From Parietichytrium sp. I65-24A (taxonomy: Eukaryota > Sar > Bigyra > Thraustochytrida > Thraustochytriidae), in assembly GCA_012862575.1 (NCBI GenBank), contig BLSF01000043.1:186001-250000 (forward strand): 64,000 nucleotides of DNA. Direction: 5' to 3'. The first letter of the stretch is position 1; every line of letters starts with the position of its first letter. Below, in pieces: positions 1 to 10,526 of the stretch. Position numbers and translations under genes: made by a program. The notes below the pieces were generated by a model. It made no database searches. It saw nothing but the letters and a program-made list of their open reading frames with translations, and was not told where the DNA came from.

Positions 1-25
1 AACCAGAATGTAGAGAACAACTTAC

Positions 26-1153
26 AGTCTCAACGTTCTTCGTATCGGTGGCGCAGGTGATATGATGATACACTTCCTTGTCGACATTCTTTCTCTGGTC
101 CATAAATTGTCTAAAACAGCACAATAACGGGTTAGCGAATCGCAACGCGGCTTTGCATCGGGTACGTCGTCAATGTAAAACTTACTTGAGAATCCAGCTG
201 TGTGCCCTGACGACGGCTTCCTCCCTTGAAGTCGAGTCCCAGTCAATAGGTTCCCATGTCTCGAAAAGTGGCAGTCCAGTCACGTTGAGTGGGATTTTGT
301 AGTCAAGGAACTTTTGCTCGAACAGATCCTTCTTGTTGAGGAAGAGGATGATGGATGTTTCAACAAACCATTTGGAGTTGCAAATTTCCTCAAAGAGTTC
401 AATGGCCTCCACAAGACGGTTCTGGGATTTGTCCTCGTACAGCACCTGGTCATACTCGCTGATGGCTCCCACAAAGATAATGGCTGTGACCCCATCAAAG
501 CAGTGGATCCATTTCTTGCGCTCATTGCGCTGGCCACCGACATCATACATGCGGAAGTTGACTCCATCGATGACGTATTTCTCCTCGACAATTCCAGATG
601 TGCGGACGCGAGCGCGCATGACATCATCGACGCCAGGAATCCAGTTTGGACCACCCCAGGCTGGGTACTTGTTGGAGATACTCTTTGCAAAGTCGCCATA
701 GCAATCGAAGAGCTGGTACTTTGCGCGCAGCTTGTAGGTTTCCTGAAAGTCGCTGTCCTCCCAAAGAGTCTTGACTGCCTTGGCGACCTCATCATTCATG
801 ACGGTATCGTCGGCTTGGTCATTTACAATCTTTGCAGCAGCGACAGCACCGTCATCCTTCAGTGAGAAGCCAAGCTTCTCACAGTTCTCCAGAACAGTTC
901 TAGTACCACCAATCAAGTTGGAGATGATAACTGGAGCTGTCTGCTGGCGAGCCTCGTCACCAAAACCTTCACCATAGAGAATTCGCATCTGTTTGAAGAT
1001 GGTTGACTTGCCGGACTCACCAGCTCCAAGAAGGAGCAGCTTAATGAGAGTTTCATCGTATGCCTTATCGCGCTGGATTTCCTGGTCCATTTGCTTGGCC
1101 TTGTCCCTCTCGGCCCTCTGCTCGGGGGTCATAGAACTAGAAGCGCACCCCAT
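26..1153 (-). CDS. Heterotrimeric G protein alpha subunit (3' end beyond window)
   Basis: GTP-switch subunit that couples membrane receptors to effectors on the inner face of the plasma membrane. Exons are 1153..186 and 110..26; the 75-bp intron has GTAAGT/TTTTAG ends, and a second donor at 25 leads off the left edge. Visible motifs (numbered from the chosen ATG) are the P-loop GAGESGKS at 43-50, switch I RVRTSGI at 182-188 with the toxin-site Arg and Mg-binding Thr, DVGGQR at 204-209 with catalytic Gln208, NKKD at 273-276, and TCATD in exon 2. I chose the ATG at 1153 because it gives MGCASSS, a myristoylation Gly2 plus palmitoylation Cys3; the frame extends 9 codons further upstream. 351 residues are present and roughly the last 10-15 are missing. 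Subclass is not assigned; the sequence looks Gi-like in general. Confidence 0.96.
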
Positions 1154-3645
1154 CTTTGTCTCGTTGGTGTAAACGTGCAAGCGCCGCCTTGTCTATACTC
1201 TAAAGCCCAACACGGTCTGTCTCTTATCGGTTCGCCTCCGCGACGCAATCTCAAGCTCGCTCGCACGCACGCACGCACTCACTCACTCGCTCACACACAC
1301 TTGCTCCCACTTGCGCACAGCACCTTGAGACTCTCTCCGCACCAACCCACGGCGATCAGACAATGCCCGACTGGCCACGTTGGGTAATCTGCTGTGTTGC
1401 TGATTTATTGACAGCTCCCGGGGAGACACAACATTGAAGGAAATAGGAGAATGCAGCGGCACGTAGATTACCCATCTCGCTCGTGAGTGAAGAACTAGAG
1501 CAAACTGTAGAAGCGTGGAGAAGGAGAGGCAAACAAGCGAGAATTGCAGCTCGACTAGAAAGTTGTCTAGCAAAAATGCAATTGGCCGCAATTTTGTTCG
1601 TTGAGAGCGCTGAGGTTCAACCCCGTCGCCGCGCCAACCGAGATGATTTATCGTCTCGCCGGAACTCTTGGTTCGAGTGGTGCAACGGAAACGCGAGAGA
1701 ATTGTAACGAAGAAGGTAGCTCAGCCCAGAGCCATCGAATTTTATGCTCGACAAGTATATCACAGGGCGAGAGTGCGTCTGGCAAACAGTGAAAATGGCA
1801 ATGCTTTTCTGATGTTGATGTTGTTATGTTTCTGACGTAAAAGGTCAGTTTTCTATTTGGGAAACAAAAGAAAAGAAATCAAAACAAAATAAACGATTAT
1901 TATTTGAATTCGTCTTGGCGAGCGGTGGATCAAGTTTCCGTTCATATACAATTTAGAGTCCCCCGAAGCATGTTTCATTTCAAATCGAGGAGCGATTGGC
2001 CGTCTCACGCGGTATTTGCTTGTGGAATACTCTATCCGATCCCACCGCTCTGTCTCATCCGTAACAGGTCTTACCGCTCTGCTAAACAGGCTATGTCCAG
2101 AGCCGTTTACCGGCTAGTTTGCAGTGCGGTGTCTCTCAAGAGCAACATTACTAAGACAGGTGGGAGCGCTATGGGGCTCTCACCTCCACACAGCCGGTTG
2201 ATTAGTAGGCATGAAGCATGTGTCATTTCCTTCGACTCCGCGTTGACAATGATATGAATGGCTGGCTGGGGTCAAATTAAGCATGCATAGTATTGCGGTG
2301 CCAAGACTGACTTGCTTGCACTTCATTTGTCAAGGGGAAACTATCCCAAGGCACTTGAAGATCACCGCAATGGCACAGTTAGGAGGCAGCTTCTGGCTTT
2401 TGTCACTCGATTGCTACGCTTTGCGAGGGATCCATTCGCAGTTTTATGTGTAAGTTGCGTAAAAAGCTGCCCTCCGCGCAACAATTCTTGATATTATGAT
2501 CTTGTTCTGTCATATTTGAGAATGCGAATAGAGTTACACGTGCATTGTCGCCTTCGAGAGCTCATTATATATAGCTTGAAACCGCAAACATAACTTGGTG
2601 AAATCCCCTATCGCGCTGAAGCCATCTTTTCCATCAGACTTCTCCGAAATATTTAGAACTGTTGCGAAACAGAGGAGAAGCGTGCATCAGTTGTTTTGAC
2701 TGTGAGTTTTGCTTTGAGGTTAAGGATCTTCACAGCCCGAGATGGAGAACAGCCTAGTTTGTCGACACCTCTGGGGGTACTGCTTCACACAGCGCGAACT
2801 TTAAGTTAACTGACTGAATTGCCGACTCTTCTTCGAAAACCCGTCTACATGAAGATGGATGGCCACACCGAAGATCACACTCAACTAACAAAGAAACGAG
2901 CAAGAACTCGAAAGAGCAGCTCTTTCGTTCGACACCAACGCTGGTTTTTTGACTGCGAATTCGTTTCTCCAATTCCTGACATTGTACAAATTTGCGAATG
3001 TCTCATGCTCACGTTGACGTGGTGCGCTAAGACTACTCAAAAAGGATCAAACAGTACCCTTTGTTTCAAAGCGGAAGTCCTTCTGCCTTGCAAGTGTGGA
3101 GTTTGAGAAAAGAGGAAAAAGAGGACAAAGTCCGTTATTGCTCTGCGAACATCCTGGCCTACCGAACCGCCTGCATTTTCGGGCTTTTGAGCGTTGCACA
3201 ATGCAGAACTGCGCGTGCCAGCACAGCACCAACTGACTTTAGTGAACTTTATTTTCGACGAATCCTTGTCCGATTTTGTTGTGTGTTCTTGAGATCAAGT
3301 TCCCGAGTAGTTCAATGTGATGTGAAGTGGATCACGATGAGAATTTGGGTACTACTAGTTGTCACACAGCGGAAGCGAACGACAGTGTGAGCAGCTGTAA
3401 CCCCTGCTATAGTGGGGTGTTACTTCCGTATACTCTGCTGAGAGGTCTGCATGAACTGGTTCTAACCAAGACCTCAGGCATCCTCAGGCTGGGGAAGTGT
3501 TCTCAGTCATTCATGACGAGTTTGTTCAGGATGAAAAATGAAAAAATAGAAATAAAAAACATTTTGTTGAGTTGTTTTTCTTTGTAAAGTTACATTTCTC
3601 TTTTGGCGGCGCCGAGGCTCAAACTGTACTCGGTCCGTTTACCGC
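1154..3645. other. Intergenic: G-alpha upstream region and divergent spacer
   Basis: No convincing gene. The first 250 bp upstream of G-alpha hold CACG/CACT simple repeats (about 1264-1310). A TATA-like stretch lies at 2563-2572 with nothing recognisable downstream. Open frames here are short and resemble no family I know. A dispersed-repeat copy sits at 3361-3424. Confidence 0.6.
3361..3424. repeat. Dispersed repeat, copy A
   Basis: About 64 bp that match 7492-7552 with small indels. Both copies share the blocks GAAGCGAACG and CATAGTGGGGTG/TATAGTGGGGTG in the same order and spacing. Copy A ends in an imperfect inverted repeat (GTAACCCC facing GGGGTGTTAC). Family unknown. Confidence 0.5.
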
Positions 3646-6495
3646 CTACCGGGGCATATCCCATGACGTCTCTCCAGTGCCGCGGTTGTAGTAATAGGTC
3701 GCTCCGCTGCCAGGGTCAATTGCGGATTGCCAACCAGGGGGCATGCCACCGCCGCTAGGTCCTGCGCTAGCACCTGAGAACTGGTTCGGCATGTAGGAAC
3801 CAACGGCGCCAGCGAAGCGTTGAGACATGCCTCGGAAACCGCCTCCGTATGACGAAGGACTGTACTGGTCTGGGCCGCCCTTTGACGGGCTCCCCATGCC
3901 CCCCATCCCACCTCCTGGATTGTAGCCTGCAGGAGCGAGTGAGGTTCCAGAAGCTGATCGACGACGCATGACCACGAAGGCAGCCGCCAGGGCAACAATT
4001 CCACCAACCGCGATTCCAGCAATGGTGGTGGTTGACATCGAGGACGAGGCGGATGCTGAAGTTCTCGTAGATCCTGTCTCGTCAACGATGGAGGAGTCTG
4101 GCAACCCATTGGAAGCTAATTTCAATTGTGCCGTCGCAACAACCGCAAAAGGTTGAGGGCTCTGGCCAATATTTGTTCCCGTGACCGTAAGCGTGTAGGT
4201 TCCTGCGGTGACTTGCGCGGCTGGAATAATGATGTTCTCCACCGTGTTGACCGAATCAGCACTAGTAAGGCCGTTTGGATAAAACTTCTTCCCGGCTGGA
4301 TCAGTAACGAGAAGATCGAGATTGTTCACAAGCGTTTTACTTGCTTGCAATGCTGCAGGAGGATCAAACCAAACGAGGGTAACGCGCACGTCGGAGCCAC
4401 TTCCGCTAATTTCGAGCTGATATTCAGCCGAGTTTCCAGTCTGTGTAATTTGTGGCATCTGGTCATAGTCACCGTCCACGAACAAGCCTCGCTCTGCAGT
4501 ATTCCCAGTACTAAACAAAGTATTTGCCAGATTGATTCGGCCGTGGCCTTGGTCGGTCCCAGGAGTAGTACTGTCAAGAGTTTTGGTGGTTCTGTCGGTG
4601 TACGATCCAGAGAGAAGAGTCGCTCCGTTCACAAAAACAGCTTTCAAAAGCGCGCCCATCGGATTGAAACCTGCATCGGCATTCTTAGCACCTGTGAGAT
4701 GCCTTCCTTCGCGAAAGTACTGGCGAACCAGGGCGGCGTTTCCAGCTGTTACAGGGGTTGCCATAGAAGTTCCGGCTTTGAAGGTCACCGCACAATCGTC
4801 CGTGGCGAGTTCGTTTGCCGACGAGCCTGCGGATCCAATGTAATACCCCGGCGCAACAATATCTGGCTTAATGCGGCCATCGCTGGTGGGACCATTGCTT
4901 GAAAATTGCGCCATATTATTTGCGCAGTTCAAAGTGCTGTCGGCAGTCGAAGGGCACGTACTTTGCATGACGTAGAAGGCGCGATCGGAGTTCATAGAGG
5001 CACCAACGCTCAAAGCGTTCTTCGATGTTGCCGGGGTTCCAACGTTTCCTTGTGCTGAAGCTCCAGCGTTGCCATTTGCAAAAAGAACGAGCATGTCTTG
5101 ATTTGCATACGTAAAGGTATCCACAGACCTGGAGTCTGTGGTGTACGAGTTGAGATTACCACCCCAAGAATTTGTGTGAATCCGGCTCCCAATATCATAC
5201 GCCACCTTGAACATCTGGGTCCCGAGATCATTAGGCGGATAGATGCTCGACTCGTTCGGCTTGCCCATGTCAAAGAACGCGACCTTTGCCTCGTAGGCCA
5301 TGCCTTTGAACTGACCCTTGACGGAGCCGTCAGCAACGGACAACTTTCCGGCCACAGACCCGCTTACGTGTGTCCCGTGCCCAGAATCTTGTCCCTCCTG
5401 TCCGTCGGTGTACGCGTAGTACTGAACCACCTTGCGATGCTCCGGATAATTATAGAGCTGCCCTGCAGTTCGAGCTGTCACAGTTACAGCACTATCGTAA
5501 AAGAAGCAATGCGACATGTCCACACCAGAATCGCCTACACCGACAATTTCGTCTTCACCGTGAACTCCAAGCGACCACAAAGGCGCAAGAGAGTCCTGTG
5601 CCGTGGTATCTTCTTGCGAAAGCGGGTTGCCAGCCTGGGTGACGTACACGGCGTCCATATTCTCGTGAGAAAAGTGAACATATGGTTCAACCCAACTGGT
5701 TTCAGGTTCATCTTGGAGCCACTCCAGCGCGGTTCCGTTTCCAGAAGTGCTGGCAATGATCTCCTCTGCTGAACCAAGGACTTCGTCAACCTCCTCCAAA
5801 GCGCGGCGGCCAAAGATGGTTTCGTGATGAGGAAAGCGAATGTGGAACTCGACATCGTGTAACTCTGGGTCATCAGTGAGACGTCGTCTGGCAGCATGTT
5901 TACGGATCCAGCTGCGAAGTACAGTTTTGGCCTCTCCCACAGACTTTGGGGCAAGGCGAATCCTACGGAGAAGGCGAGTGCCTTGAACGCGAGTGGCTGC
6001 CTCGTAGCGCTGCAGGTGAGGAGACGCCTTAAACTCGGTCGGAACTGCAATAGCGTCGGAGTAGAGGAGATCATCGCGCTCCACATCCCCCGGAGTCCCG
6101 TCCAAGAATACGAAGTTGGCTCCGTTACAGTCGATAACGTCGCCCACAGCAATCGAACTTGGGGCCAAGTCAGCGATCATATCCTTCGTGACCTTGTCTT
6201 GCATTTTGGCGAGGAAGAGCCCAGTCGTTCCTGCTGCAACGAGTTTCTGCCGGGCAGAAGCCACGGCGGACTCCAAAGCGCTTGGGCTGACGAAAGCTGG
6301 GGACCAAGAGTACCCCCCCGCCTCGCACGAGGTCTGTGTCTGCCATCCAGATACAAATACTCCATCTGAGTCGATGCACTTGGCGGCGGACTCCAAGCAG
6401 GCATTGTAAATGTCGTAGCGCTCCGCCCACGTCAGCTCCGCGCTTGTGCTCGCAGCGAACACTGAGCTGAGCGCCACACTGTAAAGGAGCCTCAT
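3646..6495 (-). CDS. Membrane-anchored subtilase (S8, Kp43-like) with cytosolic WW domain
   Basis: Serine endopeptidase predicted to be secreted and held at a membrane as a 949-residue type I protein. Order: signal peptide 1-19; a long pro-region to about 300; S8 catalytic domain with Asp322 (GVGDSGVD), His373 (SGHGTHVSG), oxyanion Asn476 (FANGNAG) and Ser577 (AGTSMATP); a jelly-roll-type C-terminal domain around 680-790 containing VRVTLVWFDPPA, as in Kp43-type subtilases; a Ser-rich stalk; a TM helix at 823-843 followed by RRR; a Gly/Pro-rich tail; and a terminal WW domain at 918-949 with Trp922, Tyr934-936, Trp945 and Pro948. All catalytic residues are present, so it should be active. The ATG at 6495 directly begins the signal peptide. 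No introns. The WW domain on the cytosolic side is unusual (see findings). Confidence 0.93.
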   Translation of the reverse strand: MRLLYSVALSSVFAASTSAELTWAERYDIYNACLESAAKCIDSDGVFVSGWQTQTSCEAGGYSWSPAFVSPSALESAVASARQKLVAAGTTGLFLAKMQDKVTKDMIADLAPSSIAVGDVIDCNGANFVFLDGTPGDVERDDLLYSDAIAVPTEFKASPHLQRYEAATRVQGTRLLRRIRLAPKSVGEAKTVLRSWIRKHAARRRLTDDPELHDVEFHIRFPHHETIFGRRALEEVDEVLGSAEEIIASTSGNGTALEWLQDEPETSWVEPYVHFSHENMDAVYVTQAGNPLSQEDTTAQDSLAPLWSLGVHGEDEIVGVGDSGVDMSHCFFYDSAVTVTARTAGQLYNYPEHRKVVQYYAYTDGQEGQDSGHGTHVSGSVAGKLSVADGSVKGQFKGMAYEAKVAFFDMGKPNESSIYPPNDLGTQMFKVAYDIGSRIHTNSWGGNLNSYTTDSRSVDTFTYANQDMLVLFANGNAGASAQGNVGTPATSKNALSVGASMNSDRAFYVMQSTCPSTADSTLNCANNMAQFSSNGPTSDGRIKPDIVAPGYYIGSAGSSANELATDDCAVTFKAGTSMATPVTAGNAALVRQYFREGRHLTGAKNADAGFNPMGALLKAVFVNGATLLSGSYTDRTTKTLDSTTPGTDQGHGRINLANTLFSTGNTAERGLFVDGDYDQMPQITQTGNSAEYQLEISGSGSDVRVTLVWFDPPAALQASKTLVNNLDLLVTDPAGKKFYPNGLTSADSVNTVENIIIPAAQVTAGTYTLTVTGTNIGQSPQPFAVVATAQLKLASNGLPDSSIVDETGSTRTSASASSSMSTTTIAGIAVGGIVALAAAFVVMRRRSASGTSLAPAGYNPGGGMGGMGSPSKGGPDQYSPSSYGGGFRGMSQRFAGAVGSYMPNQFSGASAGPSGGGMPPGWQSAIDPGSGATYYYNRGTGETSWDMPR

Positions 6496-7491
6496 CTTGC
6501 GTTCAATTCACTTGGCGGCGGCACAATGTCACAGTGCACGCACAGTCCACCGAAGTTTTGTGTTTGGTGGCTGCAGCAGGAAACCTCCGGACCAGTGAGG
6601 GATGGCTGACGAAACACCTTTTTAGATTTAGAGTAATTTAGGCTTGTCACTCTGCCGTGCCTCAAAGAGCTGCCCTATGTATTCTGGCATTCAGAAATGA
6701 CATAAAACCGTGAATGACGAATGAGGGATGATGAATGATTGCAACTTGTCGAGCGTGTGTGTGTGTGACTGTTCAAGTGCTTTTCAGGATCAGAACGTGG
6801 CACACTCCAAATATCCCAAATTACCACGTTCGCCCCTTACTGTTTAGTCTGAGGGTTCATTATAGAAGTCTCCTTCCAAAAGTCCAACGTCGCTTACAAA
6901 CCGGGCTTGTGCACGTTGTGCACTAGCGGGGGACTTTAACACCTACTATATCCTTGGACCACCATTAGCCGGTCACCAGTAATAGTGTGTACTCTAAGTA
7001 GGCACTCTAGCTGCCGCCTACTCAACTCAGTACTCGCACGACGTCTTGCTTCAACGCTAAGCAAGTGCAAATCATTGAGAGAGCAACGAGGCGACATGCG
7101 CCAGATTCATGCAAAAGCCTGTTGCTCAAGGGTTTGTGCCGCATTTTGCTAGTATTCTTCTGCCTGGTTTGCCCCCATTTCGCTCCAACCTTCAAAAACT
7201 CACGGTCAACCCGTGAACCTGACCCCACTTAACTTAAAACCTGGTGAATGCCACGTAGGACTAGAATTAACCCACTAACAGTGCTAGTACCAGAAGGGGG
7301 AGAGGAGGGCGAAGCGTTTCCGGTCTTCACAGGGCAGTGCGAGCCACCTGGTGAAAAAGAGTCTACTCGCATTGAATCTGACACATCAGGTGTGATTTGG
7401 AAGTTTCTAATTTTAGATTTAAAAACAAAAGTTAAGTGATTGCCTTCGTTCACTTTCACTGCCGGAAGTCAGTGGTATGAAAAATCCACAT

Positions 7492-7552
7492 AGTGACCCA
7501 GCGAAGCGAACGCTATAGAGACTAACGAAACCTGCACCATAGTGGGGTGGTA
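7492..7552. repeat. Dispersed repeat, copy B
   Basis: Second copy of the element at 3361-3424, same orientation, about 4.1 kb away. Shared blocks are GAAGCGAACG and CATAGTGGGGTG; the middle is diverged. Confidence 0.5.
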
Positions 7553-7796
7553 AAATTCTGATTTCTACATAAATTCAACAACACGATGAGACTAAGATGC
7601 TCCAACTTTGAGACAGATAGGAAAGGAATCGGATCATGCGCACGCCAAAATCTGAGAAAAGTGGGTGTGTGGCACTGTCTTAGTATGTCTTATTAAAACG
7701 AACTAACGATAAGTAATAATAAACTTACATACCGATATAGTAATTTCGATAGTTCGATGTTCTATTTACACCAGTACGTTTTTCAGCACAACTAGC

Positions 7797-7803
7797 TATA
7801 TAT
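7797..7803 (+). promoter_or_regulatory. TATA-like element upstream of 5S rRNA
   Basis: TATATAT at positions -33 to -27 relative to the predicted 5S start at 7830. A TATA-like box near -28 is known to help Pol III start site choice on plant 5S genes. Its spacing here fits that role; function is inferred. Confidence 0.5.
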
Positions 7804-7829
7804 GCTCAAATGAACTGGATTTCTCACAT

Positions 7830-7942
7830 GTCCGTTCCTACAATTGGGTGTCACCGGAACTCATCCGAACTCCGAAGTTAAGCCCAATCTGGCCAGGTCA
7901 GTACTACCGTAGGGGACTAGGTGGGAAGCCCTGGTGACGAAC
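7830..7942 (+). rRNA. 5S ribosomal RNA
   Basis: Large-subunit 5S rRNA, transcribed by Pol III. The conserved core is plain: CATCCGAACTCCGAAGTTAA, then GTCAGTACTACCGTAGGGG and GGTGGGAAGCCCTGGTGAC, covering internal box A, the intermediate element and box C. Helix I pairs the first seven bases (GTCCGTT) with the last seven (GACGAAC) with one mismatch; helix II pairs ATTGGG with CCCAAT. At about 113 nt it is slightly short of the usual 118-121, so the ends may be off by a few bases. It stands alone among protein genes, not in a tandem rDNA array. It could be one of several dispersed copies or a lightly diverged one. Confidence 0.85.
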
Positions 7943-7943
7943 A

Positions 7944-7948
7944 TTTTT
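7944..7948 (+). terminator. Pol III terminator of 5S rRNA
   Basis: A run of five T begins two bases after the 3' strand of helix I. Longer T runs follow at about 7954-7960 and 7973-7984 as likely back-up terminators. Confidence 0.6.
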
Positions 7949-8040
7949 GGCAATTTTTTTCTGTTCGTTTCTTTTTTTTTTTTTAAACCAAAGTGCGCGC
8001 GCCTTTTTCTTCTAGCAAGCCAAGGTGCGCCCGCATTCGG

Positions 8041-8138
8041 CGGTCTTCTTCGTGCGCTTGAGAGTCGCGCCTGCCTCCGCAGCCAATGAACGCGCCCGCC
8101 GAACGGGCTTCTTCGTGCTTGAGAGTTGCGCCCTGCGG
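8041..8138. repeat. Imperfect direct repeat pair
   Basis: About 35 bp at 8041-8075 recurs at 8104-8138; both contain CTTCTTCGTG and CTTGAGAGT followed by GCGCC. Offset is about 63 bp. Confidence 0.55.
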
Positions 8139-8214
8139 CTGTCTTCTCAACTGCACACTGGCTCGTTCCGTTTCTGGTCAACTAGCGCTTGCTCGAGATA
8201 GGCTTACTCGTTCA

Positions 8215-8313
8215 ATAGGCTCGTGAGTAGTGCCTTGCATAATCTCTTGAGTGTGCAATGCACCTTGCATAGGCTCTTGAGTTGCATCATAGGCTCATGA
8301 ATAGTGCCTTGCG
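8215..8313. repeat. Direct repeat pair
   Basis: About 25 bp at 8215-8239 recurs at 8289-8313 with three or so mismatches. Both begin ATAGGCTC and contain TAGTGCCTTGC. The sequence between repeats parts of the same words (CTTGCATA, CTCTTGAG). Confidence 0.55.
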
Positions 8314-8320
8314 CCTTAGT

Positions 8321-8360
8321 GGCTACAGCTATCTACAGCTATCTACAGCTATCTATAGCG
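8321..8360. repeat. 10-bp tandem repeat
   Basis: Four head-to-tail copies of a 10-bp unit, ATCTACAGCT; the first and last are imperfect. Confidence 0.75.
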
Positions 8361-10526
8361 AGCTACAGTAATGTAAAAACAAGGACCCCACCTCGATAGC
8401 AGGAGTTAAAAATGGTCACTATCGTTCGCCTGCCCTGCCATGCAATGCGCGGCGAGCGCGGCGCTAAGCATTTGCAACATAGGACTAATCACTGCCACTA
8501 TTCACTGGGTTACAGCTGCTCACTGACGTTCGCCTCAGCTGGACCTGACGATAACTTACCTGACGAAACTTTTGCAATTATTGGCGATTTGCCATAAATG
8601 AAGCCAATAATTAATAGACAAAAAATTCAATTATTGGCGAGCTCTACGGAATTTAGAAATCATGGTATGGACGTGTGACAGGCATTGATCCCGCCACTCG
8701 AGTACCGCTGCAGCATTTACAGACCCGCTTTGCACATCTGTTCAGGCAATGGGAAAGATTTACAGCTTATTGTTTGGTTTTAAGACCTCCCGGTGTTGAA
8801 CTTGACCTTGAAAAGCTGGAGGGTCAGGAAACCAAGACATAATATTATTGTACTGTATCTTGGGTTCTTATTTCCACTAATATTTCTGGTTCTTCTTCCG
8901 GTACATTCCCAGAATGTGTCGGAACGTATCATCGTTCTGGGATCGTTCCTGCGCAAAAGCAACTCCCTCGTTCGGTAGTAGTAGCTATGGGTTCCCCGTA
9001 AGACCAAACCCCTAAGACTATATTAATGGGGAGTGGACGGAAGAAAGGGGGAGTGAATTCTTCTGTTTATGTTCACGTTCATCTTCAAACATGAAAACAC
9101 AAAATGTTTTTTTCATTTTCGCTGCCATTTAGAGTAAATATAGACGTACTGACGTGGTTCAAAATTTGGAGCTCGAGTTTTTCGCCTGGGCAATGCAATG
9201 CAACAACGTCTCTGTCTCATCGTCACACAATTCGAAAAGTGCCCAACAACATCTTTTGCTGAATCAGCAGATGCAGTTTGTATCCGGCTTTTCTATACTC
9301 TCATGATTTACAGTAGGAACGGCATAAAGAGTTTGACCGTCCGTCACAACTCACATGATGTCAGATGGGAAAGAGATGGAAAGAGACTCGATCACGTGCA
9401 CAGAGTAGCAAGTACATGAAACGCATTCCTTGCTTGTACTTGATGTTGTTTTTCTTTTATTTGCGACCTTGCCTAGGTACGCCGAGGCGAAGGCAGGACG
9501 CCTCCGGATCTCACAAGAGTTATCTTGCCACTCTCAGGAAGGAAGTTCATAATGCAGCCCAGGAAAACCACAAGGTCTTTAGGCTCCAACTACTGGTGCA
9601 TGCATGTACTCTCCCCAATGGCGTTAGAGAGATGGAGGACCTCAAGAATCCAAGCCACAGGGTCGCGACACGTACTAGTACCTCACTCTCCGTGGAAAGT
9701 TAACTTTTACAAGTGCCCATCACTCAAACACCTAGTACTTTTCTGGAAAAAGATTCGAAAGGCGGTGACGCCGCGTAAAAACCTTTTGCGAGGAATGTGT
9801 GAACGGTGGATCTCCATTTAATTTCGGAGGCATTGTGACTGATGATCCTCGATCCTCTCTATGATGTGTCAGCAAGCAAAGAATCAATTATTATAAGCTG
9901 CAGACTTGACGTTTTGGGTAATTCTGTGCCGATCAAACTGCTCATTCACGAGTTCCAACCCAGCTCCCGTTTGAAGAACCTAGAACATTAACTTTGCAAG
10001 TGCTTGTCTCTTCATCAAGATCCTGGGATTTACTCCCACTATCTTTAGCTTTAGCCTAGCTAAAAGCTATTAGATATGGCAGGTGATCTCAATTACTTTC
10101 CTGGGACATCCTGGGACCACCACAGGGAAACATTTAGGCCACTAAGTAGAGTCTGCTTAAGCCCCACAATAGCACCGTATGCTTTGGTCAGAGGTGCGTA
10201 TCAAGCCTACTACAGTGCCTAATAGAGTGCGGAGTCTGGACACACTATCGTTTCCCCTAATGACACACTCGGACGTGATACGAGACCTTATAAGGCAAAC
10301 CGTAGGAATGACGCGGAAGACTAGCGATCACTTTTGAGTCTCCTTGGCATTGTTTCAGAATGTGTCAGACCCAAAACACCCAGAACCTTGGCGAGTCTTC
10401 GGTAGAGACAAAGACGACAAAGCCGAATATAGCGACACCTTAGCGCCACTCTATCTTGAACATCAGTACAGTACATAGACAGCGGAAGAGATTTGGAGGT
10501 GTAGAGAAGAATAGAAGATTGGAGTG

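Larger units (their letters stand above)
6496..7829. other. Intergenic between subtilase and 5S rRNA
   Basis: No gene seen. The stretch contains a second copy of the dispersed repeat (7492-7552), a short GT run near 6760 and the upstream element of the 5S gene. Open frames are below 77 codons and unrecognised. Confidence 0.6.
7949..10526. other. Intergenic, repeat-bearing, gene-poor
   Basis: No gene recognised over 2.6 kb. It contains a 35-bp direct repeat (8041-8138), a 25-bp direct repeat (8215-8313) and a 10-bp tandem repeat (8321-8360). The region 8830-8960 has short inverted repeats (CCAAGA/TCTTGG; CCCAGAA/TTCTGGG). The longest plus-strand open frame (9365-9703) has no familiar motif. 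The last 100 bp should hold the promoter of the gene at 10527. Confidence 0.55.

Noticed and set aside
9365-9703. 112-codon plus-strand frame in the 5S-downstream region
   Set aside because: Low-information sequence without motifs; length is expected by chance in 4 kb of spacer.
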